A stretch of 64,000 bases of DNA from an uncultured Bartonella sp. (lineage in GTDB: Bacteria; Pseudomonadota; Alphaproteobacteria; Rhizobiales; Rhizobiaceae), in NCBI GenBank assembly GCA_946478665.1, contig CAMLCZ010000002.1, positions 124,001 to 188,000 on the forward strand, written 5' to 3'. The position numbers and the translations under genes are program-made. The notes under the pieces are model-generated. The model worked only from the letters and a program-made list of their open reading frames with translations, ran no database searches and had not been told where the DNA came from. This document shows, piece after piece, positions 58,564 through 64,000 of this stretch (its first letter is position 1; the number at the start of each line of letters is the position of its first letter).

Positions 58564-59289
58564 ATGTCTGATGATTATTTTTCAAAAACACATAAAAACC
58601 ACGTCAAAAGAAGTTTTAAACGCGCCCATTATGACAAAGAGACTATTTATAGAATTTTGGATACTGCTGGTTTTGCTCACATCGCATATGTCATTGATGG
58701 GGATCCTTATTGCACACCAACCTGCTATTGGCGTGAAGGCGATACCCTCTATTGGCACGGATCATCTGCCTCACGCATGATAAACAATTTGCGTCAAGGA
58801 GTTGCTGCCTGTGTAACAGTTTCGCATCTTGATGGTTTTGTCCTTGCACGCAGTGGCTTTCACCATTCCGTCAATTATCGTTCAGCCATGTGTTTTGGCA
58901 TGGCAAAACTGATTGAAGACACGGAACAAAACCGCAATGCCTTGAATGCGATGATTAATCGCTTTTTTCCCGATAGAAGCAGTGAGCTAAGAGACGCCAA
59001 AGAGAAAGAGCTGAAAGCAACAAGCGTTATTGCCATGGAAATAGAAAGCGCAGCCGCAAAAATACGCGCTGAAGGCGTAAATGATGATGAAGAGGATTAT
59101 GATAGCCGCGTTTGGGCAGGTGTCATTCCGCTTACAACAATTATTGGTGATTTTATTCCAGATAGCCGCCTTGATAGAAGCATAAAACCTGCACAAACAC
59201 TGTCCATTTGGCGCGCTGGTGCATTGTTAGATCAAACACTGTTAACAGCGCAACAACTCCATGAAAAATCAGCGCTTCCTGCAAAATGA
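58564..59289 (+). CDS. Pyridoxamine 5'-phosphate oxidase-like (FMN-binding split barrel) protein
   Basis: A 241-residue protein; the start is taken at ATG 58564 (MSDDYFSKTHKNHVKR), as the longer frame from 58468 would reach into the MocR gene. The split-barrel core runs from about 20 to 140: YRILDTAGFAHIAYVIDGDPYCTPTCYWREGDTLYWHGS, read in two parts, then VAACVTVSHLDGFVLARSGFHHSVNYRSAMCFG. It resembles proteins annotated as flavin-nucleotide-binding or Nim-like. Divergence from a PLP-sensing MocR suggests a link to B6 or amine metabolism. The substrate is unknown. Confidence 0.83.
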   Translation: MSDDYFSKTHKNHVKRSFKRAHYDKETIYRILDTAGFAHIAYVIDGDPYCTPTCYWREGDTLYWHGSSASRMINNLRQGVAACVTVSHLDGFVLARSGFHHSVNYRSAMCFGMAKLIEDTEQNRNALNAMINRFFPDRSSELRDAKEKELKATSVIAMEIESAAAKIRAEGVNDDEEDYDSRVWAGVIPLTTIIGDFIPDSRLDRSIKPAQTLSIWRAGALLDQTLLTAQQLHEKSALPAK

Positions 59290-59311
59290 TAGACAATTAA
59301 CAAACCGTCAC

Positions 59312-59338
59312 AAAAAGGCGGCTGTTTCTCGCCGCCTT
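59312..59338 (-). terminator. Terminator between convergent genes
   Basis: An 8-bp stem AAGGCGGC / GCCGCCTT with an 8-nt loop. On the minus strand it is followed by five T residues, ending the DUF475 gene. It may also serve the convergent plus-strand gene. Confidence 0.82.
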
Positions 59339-59358
59339 ATCTTAAACCATTAATATGC

Positions 59359-60420
59359 TCAATCTTCGTTTTGTTCTTCCAGATGCCAATCTGGATGATT
59401 ACGATTATACTGGATGGACGAATAGAGAGCCGTTAAAATAAACACCATACCGATAAGCCCTGTTACCACTTCGGGGATATGGATGATTGTTTGTAAAAAC
59501 ATGATAAATGCCAAAACCAATATGGCATAAAATGCACCATGTTCCAGAAAGCGATATTGCGCCAATGTGCCTTTATCGACCAACAGAATGGTCATAGAAC
59601 GAACGTAAAAGGCGCCGATACCTAACCCTATTGCAATGACAAACAGATTGGTTGACAGCGCAAACGCGCCAACCACACCATCAAAAGAAAAGCTGGCATC
59701 TAATACTTCCAAATAGATAAATGCACCAGCACCGCCCTTATAGATGGCTTCCATTGTATGTTTGCCGCTATCCATCAAAACACCAAGACCTTCAACCGCG
59801 ATAAAGGCCAATAAACCATATATCGCCGCCACCAGAAATGCATGACTATTGTCTGCCTTGACGAGGTGGGAGAAGATGAGGACCATAATCAATGTGATAG
59901 CAATCTGGATACCATGAACCGAGGCATATCTTTGTGCGCGCCCTTCAAGAAACATAATCCAATGCACGTCCTTGTCAGGATCAAAGAAATATTTAAGCCC
60001 CACCATAAATAGAAATGTACCGCCAAAGGCCGCGATGCCAACATGGGCATTCAACATGATTTCTGCATAATGATGCGGTTCCCATATCGCAAGCTTGAGC
60101 GCTTCCCATGGGTTTATCCATGCTGCAAATGCAACAACTGTCAGCGGAAAAATAACACGCATACCAAAGACAGCAACCACAATGCCCCAGGTTAAAAACC
60201 TGTGTTGCCACAAATGGCTCATGTCGCGCAAAACGCGCGCATTAACAATTGAGTTGTCAAAAGAAAGCGAAATTTCCAGAACGCCCAATACGCAACAGAT
60301 AAACAGATATTCAATGGCGCCAGCGCCAGTACCTATTTCTATATATCCCAGCCATGCACCGAGTGCCAAACCGACTATGGTGAATATGAATGCCCCGGTG
60401 AAATAACGTAAAACGCCCAT
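59359..60420 (-). CDS. DUF475 (TerC-related) integral membrane protein
   Basis: A 353-residue protein with nine or ten membrane helices. The family patterns are GVLEISLSFDNSIVNARVLRDM (about 46-67, split) and later EVLDASFSFDGVVGAFALS, two inverted copies of an acidic, asparagine-containing helix as in TerC proteins, which are linked to manganese or other metal homeostasis. VEGLGVLMDSGKH and the acidic C-terminal tail are typical of DUF475. It is transcribed convergently with the flavin-fold gene and divergently from yceI. Transport function is inferred. Confidence 0.88.
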   Translation of the reverse strand: MGVLRYFTGAFIFTIVGLALGAWLGYIEIGTGAGAIEYLFICCVLGVLEISLSFDNSIVNARVLRDMSHLWQHRFLTWGIVVAVFGMRVIFPLTVVAFAAWINPWEALKLAIWEPHHYAEIMLNAHVGIAAFGGTFLFMVGLKYFFDPDKDVHWIMFLEGRAQRYASVHGIQIAITLIMVLIFSHLVKADNSHAFLVAAIYGLLAFIAVEGLGVLMDSGKHTMEAIYKGGAGAFIYLEVLDASFSFDGVVGAFALSTNLFVIAIGLGIGAFYVRSMTILLVDKGTLAQYRFLEHGAFYAILVLAFIMFLQTIIHIPEVVTGLIGMVFILTALYSSIQYNRNHPDWHLEEQNED

Positions 60421-60685
60421 AATCTTTCCTCAATGTTTTGACCCATTCAGAGTTGATAGCGTTTACTACCTGCTGATACAACACAACCTCAAACGCAAAC
60501 TTATATGAAAACGAAAACGATAAAACGCAAGAGAATTTTCCCACTTAAAACAATATAGTTCAACCAGTAAAACCATCGTCATTGTCAAATTTTAGCAAAC
60601 AATCTGTAGTAATGTTGATAGCTTCTCTAATGGATACAAGCAGTTACACTAAATAACAGTGTAAATACCAACGGAGATTTTCCTA

Positions 60686-61297
60686 ATGTCGATAAAAAAC
60701 ATAATCATTGCGAGTGGATTTGTATTATCTGGCTTTTCAACAGCTATCGCCGCGCCATTAGACGTACCATCGGGCGCCTACATTTCAGACCCTGCCCATA
60801 CAAATCTATTATGGAATCTGAAGCATTTCGGGCTTTCCAACTATTATGGACGTTTCGACAAGATTGACGCAAAGTTACAGCTTGATAGTGCCGATATTAC
60901 AAAATCTACACTACAGGTTAAAATTGATCCTAAATCTGTTGATACCAACTACCCTGCTTCACCAAATACTTTTAACACGGAGATTGCTGGTGAGAAGTTT
61001 TTTAATGCCGACAAATTTTCCAAAATTACCTTTCAATCCACCTCAATTAAACTGACCAGCGATAAAACCGGTACTGTCACCGGTAATTTGACATTCCACG
61101 GTGTAACGAAGCCTGTAACACTTGATGTAACATTAAATGGCGCCTTGCCGTCACACCCGCTGACAAAAAAGCCTGCAATCGGGTTTTCTGCCAAAGGCAT
61201 TATAAAACGCAGTGACTTTGGAGTAGATACACTTATTGGACCGTTGAGTGACGATGTCAATTTGACAATCGAAACAGAATTTAAACCTGCCGAGTGA
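60686..61297 (+). CDS. YceI family periplasmic protein
   Basis: A secreted lipocalin-like protein that in homologues binds isoprenoid lipids. The signal peptide (about 1-22, SGFSTAIAAP) is followed by the YceI barrel: AYISDPAHTNLLWNLKHFGLSNYYGRF (two motifs), FNTEIAGEKFFNADKFSKITF, GNLTFHGVTKPVTLDVTL, FSAKGIIKRSDFG and LIGPLSDDVNLTIETEF. The length is 203. GGAG lies upstream of the ATG. It is followed by its own terminator and appears monocistronic. Confidence 0.93.
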   Translation: MSIKNIIIASGFVLSGFSTAIAAPLDVPSGAYISDPAHTNLLWNLKHFGLSNYYGRFDKIDAKLQLDSADITKSTLQVKIDPKSVDTNYPASPNTFNTEIAGEKFFNADKFSKITFQSTSIKLTSDKTGTVTGNLTFHGVTKPVTLDVTLNGALPSHPLTKKPAIGFSAKGIIKRSDFGVDTLIGPLSDDVNLTIETEFKPAE

Positions 61298-61376
61298 AAT
61301 TCCAATGAAGAAATGTGCTTCTGGTTAAAATTACCAAATCATATTTCTATTCATGAGATTATTTTGCAAACCACGG

Positions 61377-61405
61377 AACCGGCGATCATGATTGCCGGTT
61401 TTATT
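61377..61405 (+). terminator. Intrinsic terminator of yceI
   Basis: A 12-bp stem AACCGGCGATCA / TGATTGCCGGTT containing one mismatched or wobble pair, essentially without a loop, followed by TTTATTATT on the plus strand, 80 nt after the stop. Confidence 0.78.
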
Positions 61406-61753
61406 ATTGCAGGTAGCATCATTGCCAGTACTATTATTATTGGTACCAGTTTTATTGCGATAACACTTGTTGAGTGTAATAGACTACCAGAGAACAGAAC
61501 ATAAGTGTGGCGACTTAAATGTCTGACTTAACGAATGCAAAAATAGTTTCAAAATATATTCAAATTGAATGATGTGTCTGCATGGCCAAAGCAAATGCCA
61601 TTTTATGACCAGGCGCTGAATAATGTCTGCGCTCCCAAGCAATATTAAAGATGACGCCTAAACACTTTAGGGCCTATTATTTGGCTATCCATTTGCCTCA
61701 ATTTCCCACGAGTTGCCCCTTTCCAGCATTTTCCCTCACTTCACCCACTTCTC

Positions 61754-61820
61754 CCTATTTCCCCTACTTCTTCCTATTTCCCCTACTTCTTCCTATTTCC
61801 CCCACTTCTTCCTATTTCCC
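61754..61820. repeat. 19-bp pyrimidine-rich tandem repeats, 3.5 copies
   Basis: CCTATTTCCCCTACTTCTT is repeated at 61754, 61773 and 61792 (the third with one change) with a partial fourth copy at 61811-61820. More degenerate C/T-rich copies extend back to about 61700. All pyrimidines bar one or two A per unit lie on the plus strand. Confidence 0.93.
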
Positions 61821-61931
61821 ATTGTCGAACCGCTTAACAGACCATATCTTACAAACAGCAATAGACCTGTGTCAAAAATTGGCGACATAATCTGTCTCAA
61901 AACTGGCGATATTTTTTTAAAGGAATACGAT

Positions 61932-62234
61932 ATGACCATCCGCTCACGTGCTATCATAAAAACCGAAAATGCCAGCAAATATCTGCAACAATTGTCAAAA
62001 CATTGGAGCCATAAATTTCCTGATTTGACGTTTGATGATAAGGAGGCCCATATCCCGTTTAGCGAAGATATTATTGTCGATATGTTTGCCGAACCGACAG
62101 AACTGGTGGTGCAGATTCTAACCCCCAATGAATTTGAAGCACTGAGAATCGAAGGCGTATTTGATCGTCACATTATACGCTTTGCTTTTCGTGAAGAACT
62201 TGCAATTGACTGGTCCAGGGAAACGCTTGCCTGA
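61932..62234 (+). CDS. DUF2218 family protein
   Basis: A 100-residue cytosolic protein. The start is ATG 61932 with AAAGGA seven bases upstream; the longer in-frame extension to 61713 runs through the repeat array and is rejected. SRAIIKTENASKYLQQLSKHWSHKFP, IPFSEDIIVDMFAEPTELVVQI and HIIRFAFREELAIDWSRE follow the DUF2218 pattern in order. The function is unknown; some relatives are encoded near iron-uptake genes, but none are visible here. Confidence 0.82.
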   Translation: MTIRSRAIIKTENASKYLQQLSKHWSHKFPDLTFDDKEAHIPFSEDIIVDMFAEPTELVVQILTPNEFEALRIEGVFDRHIIRFAFREELAIDWSRETLA

Positions 62235-62576
62235 AAAATTAAGCCCGATTTATATAATCCCCTAAAATTTGGGATTGTATCGTTGGCACATAAGCAAGTT
62301 GAATTCGACAAAAATTGATAAATCAGCCAGTTTTGGGCGTTAATCCTGTGATAAAAATAAAAGATTACAAATCTGTAACTTGACAGAAGTGAATACAATC
62401 TTATGATTGAGTACGAATAAATCTTCTCGCATAAATAGTAATCAAAGATGTAGCTTTATGGTTACGGATTTGTGAATTGATATCATACGAAGTTTTGTTT
62501 ATGAATTAACCATTCATTGCGGGGCGTGAGTGGGGTATGTCTTAGACATGCCCCATTTGTGCATATAGGGGTCGTA
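62235..62576. other. Intergenic region between convergent DUF2218 and panE-like genes
   Basis: About 340 bp with two hairpins: a 10-bp stem around AATCCC / GGGATT at 62252-62280, likely ending the DUF2218 transcript, and GGGGTATGTC / GACATGCCCC at 62532-62554, near the end of the panE-like gene. Neither has a good T-run. No coding frame was seen. Confidence 0.55.
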
Positions 62577-63539
62577 TTAACGTTTATCACGGCCTGACAT
62601 ACGGCGTTGTTCATAGGCTTTCACATGTGTGTAGCATAAGGATAATATCGGATTGTCAATGCCGTAATATTGCGACCGCTTCAACAAATCTCCCAAAATA
62701 TGGTCACCTTCTGTCAAATGCCCCTGCTCTATGTCACGCAACATAGACGCCGTTGCCAAAGACTCATTGTTGGTCAAAAACTTTTCAGTATCTTTAAGCT
62801 GGTTTGATGTTAATGGATAACCAGCCGCCGTTGCGATTGAATTATTCGCCGTTAACAAGTTTACCATTGCTTTTTCGCCACCCGGTGCACGGCAAATTTC
62901 ACCGACATTGGCACGCATAAGGCAGGTCATGCCGGCCAATGTTGCTAAACGAACCCATTTGTTCCACATTCTTTGAAGCGCATCTTCAACAGCCGTAACC
63001 TTGACCCCTTTTGCCCGGTCAAACAGTTTAGCAAAAATGGTCACCCTATTATCAACACCGCCCGATTGCGCACCAAAAAAACCAAGTGCTTCATCATTCA
63101 AGTGTTGAATAACGCCATCACCTGTCAGGGTTGATTGAATGACAACGCATCCAGCCATGACATTATTTTTACCAAATTCGTGGTTGAGCTTTTCCAAATG
63201 CGCCATGCCATTGAGCGCAGGAATTAAAACAGTGCCATCCCCCATTGCCGGACGAATGCTATCAATTGCTTGATCGAGATCATATGCCTTCGACGTCAGA
63301 AATACATAATCAAAAAACAAACCATTGTCATTTATTTGCTGTTGCAACTCTTCTTGATCGAGCGTTTTGGCCTGAAGCGTAACATCGCCTGCAGGACTTT
63401 TAATACGCAAACCATGTTGCGCCATAATTTCCTTGCGTTTGCTGCGCACAAGAAACGTCACATCATGTCCTATTTCTGCCAGTCTGCCGCCATAATACCC
63501 ACCAACGGCACCCGCTCCCAATATAAGAACCTTTGTCAT
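62577..63539 (-). CDS. 2-dehydropantoate 2-reductase-like (ApbA/PanE family) protein
   Basis: NADPH-dependent ketopantoate reductase fold, 320 residues. The start is the ATG at 63539 with a strong GGAGGAAGAA in front; the longer frame from 63683 is rejected. The N-terminal Rossmann motif is LILGAGAVGGYYGGRLAEIG (G8, G10, G13), then VFLTSKAYDLDQAI and LIPALNGMAHLEKL. The C-terminal helical domain contains RMWNKWVRLATLAGMTCLMRAN (split) with the conserved lysine and asparagine. Many ApbA/PanE paralogues do not act in pantothenate synthesis, so the substrate is unproven. Confidence 0.88.
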   Translation of the reverse strand: MTKVLILGAGAVGGYYGGRLAEIGHDVTFLVRSKRKEIMAQHGLRIKSPAGDVTLQAKTLDQEELQQQINDNGLFFDYVFLTSKAYDLDQAIDSIRPAMGDGTVLIPALNGMAHLEKLNHEFGKNNVMAGCVVIQSTLTGDGVIQHLNDEALGFFGAQSGGVDNRVTIFAKLFDRAKGVKVTAVEDALQRMWNKWVRLATLAGMTCLMRANVGEICRAPGGEKAMVNLLTANNSIATAAGYPLTSNQLKDTEKFLTNNESLATASMLRDIEQGHLTEGDHILGDLLKRSQYYGIDNPILSLCYTHVKAYEQRRMSGRDKR

Positions 63540-63614
63540 TTCTTCCTCCTTAAAGTTCCCTCTACATAGACGATATAAGACCTTATCGATCAAAACAAGC
63601 AATCCGTAAGAGAA

Positions 63615-63641
63615 AACCCGAAGGATATAATCCTTCGGGTT
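63615..63641 (-). terminator. Intrinsic terminator of the small secreted-protein gene
   Basis: A perfect 11-bp stem AACCCGAAGGA / TCCTTCGGGTT with a TATAA loop, followed on the minus strand by TTTTCTCTT. It closes the transcript from 63964 before the panE-like gene. Confidence 0.82.
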
Positions 63642-63730
63642 CTCAAAAATCGTAGCAATGCTTGGAATTACAAACCATGACATGCGGGAGAACCATCATG
63701 AAAGTTTGACTTTTTCCTCAAGGCTAACCC

Positions 63731-63771
63731 CGTATCGGGATACAGGAGAGTTCAGATGACGTCCCGATACG
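63731..63771. repeat. 10-bp inverted repeat overlapping the end of a small gene
   Basis: CGTATCGGGA (63731-63740) pairs with TCCCGATACG (63762-63771) across 21 nt. The right arm lies in the last codons of the small secreted-protein gene. It could be an mRNA 3' hairpin. Confidence 0.6.
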
Positions 63772-63964
63772 TAAGTCCCTCGACAGAACCATCGCCACGA
63801 TAAAAATTGGCTTTATTCTTCAGATTATTTTGCCCACGCATTGGTTCGATATAGTGGCGATGCTGGTTACCATTTTCCGGTGATCCATCACCAAAACCAT
63901 TGCTCGCAAGCGCACTACCGCCAGTCAGAAATAAAGCCGATGCAATTAAAATAATCTTTTTCAT
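63752..63964 (-). CDS. Small secreted protein, unknown
   Basis: A 70-residue protein; the start is the ATG at 63964 with AAGG five bases upstream. The frame from 63991 adds nine residues. The signal peptide is MKKIILIASALFLTGGSALA, with cleavage likely before SNGFGD. The mature part is about 50 residues, rich in Gly, Asn and His (GDGSPENGNQHRHYIEPMRG), ending FYRGDGSVEGLTYRDVI. No family is recognised with confidence. Many Rhizobiales encode similar short exported proteins. Its own terminator supports it being a real gene. Confidence 0.62.
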   Translation of the reverse strand: MKKIILIASALFLTGGSALASNGFGDGSPENGNQHRHYIEPMRGQNNLKNKANFYRGDGSVEGLTYRDVI

Positions 63965-64000
63965 AATGCCTTCTTTATCACCCGACCGCATGCCACATGA

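Larger units (their letters stand above)
61298..61931. other. Intergenic region between yceI and DUF2218 genes
   Basis: About 630 bp containing the yceI terminator, a short hydrophobic frame (61313-61504) that overlaps that terminator and is probably not real, and a pyrimidine-rich tandem array. The last 100 bp should hold the DUF2218 promoter. Confidence 0.6.

Noticed and set aside
61313-61504. 63-codon hydrophobic frame downstream of yceI
   Set aside because: It runs straight through the yceI terminator stem and T-rich tract, its hydrophobic residues come from that AT-rich repeat-like sequence, and it lacks a clear ribosome-binding site.
61713-61931. N-terminal extension of the DUF2218 protein
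   Set aside because: It is the translated 19-bp repeat array (Phe/Pro/Leu/Ser-rich), while a well-placed ribosome-binding site and the family N-terminus start at 61932.

Overview
The window looks like chromosomal DNA of an AT-leaning alphaproteobacterium of the order Hyphomicrobiales (Rhizobiales), most like Bartonellaceae and their insect-gut relatives. The evidence is the gene order ampD, rnpB, rsmH, ftsL, ftsI, murE, murF, mraY, murD, ftsW, murG, murC, murB, ddl, ftsQ, ftsA, ftsZ, lpxC, bamD, recN, ligA, which is the rhizobial division and cell-wall (dcw) layout. FtsZ has a long C-terminal extension, an ArsR-methyltransferase fusion sits upstream of metF, and DUF2293 and DUF2218 proteins are present. 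Species cannot be fixed from the sequence alone. No rRNA, tRNA, insertion sequence, prophage or CRISPR array was recognised.

Layout. 0-7.4 kb: the 3' part of a UvrD/PcrA helicase, quinone-linked pyruvate oxidase (poxB), a hexapeptide acyltransferase, a Sco1 copper chaperone, prmA and an M24 aminopeptidase. 8-33.4 kb, all leftward: ligA, recN, bamD, lpxC and the dcw cluster from rsmH to ftsZ, covering the soluble and membrane steps of peptidoglycan precursor synthesis and the FtsZAQLWI machinery. 33.5-37 kb: mntH with a Fur/Mur-type palindrome in the position where relatives keep mraZ, then the RNase P RNA, an AmpD-type amidase and a TerB-DnaJ protein. 37.6-39.8 kb: a GH25 lysozyme-like lipoprotein and an MltB-type lytic transglycosylase. 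41-46 kb: a YjbR protein, metF and its ArsR-methyltransferase, DUF2293, an L,D-transpeptidase and a trans-aconitate methyltransferase. 46.7-48.3 kb: ettA. 50-54.4 kb: a GT2 polyprenyl-phosphate glycosyltransferase, a LABN-domain protein, a GT39 transferase and UDP-glucose dehydrogenase, together a plausible uronic-acid lipid A/core modification set. 54.5-64 kb: pncA, small secreted and membrane proteins, a divergent MocR regulator and flavin-fold protein pair, a DUF475 membrane protein, YceI, DUF2218, a PanE-like reductase and a small secreted protein.

The least expected signal lies in the spaces between genes. Three genes (pepP, the LABN gene and the 107-residue secreted protein) end in short tandem duplications (27, 18 and 23 bp units) that each contain the stop codon. 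A roughly 355 bp direct duplication carries a second copy of the last 17 codons of the yjbR-like gene. A degenerate piece of the L,D-transpeptidase gene lies about 1.8 kb from its parent. Many intergenic gaps hold other 8-30 bp tandem repeats. I infer a genome with active slippage and short-range duplication rather than one defined new system. Two small units deserve a direct test: a 36-codon membrane ORF at 49377-49487, and a small ORF or RNA at 39977-40198 followed by a strong terminator.
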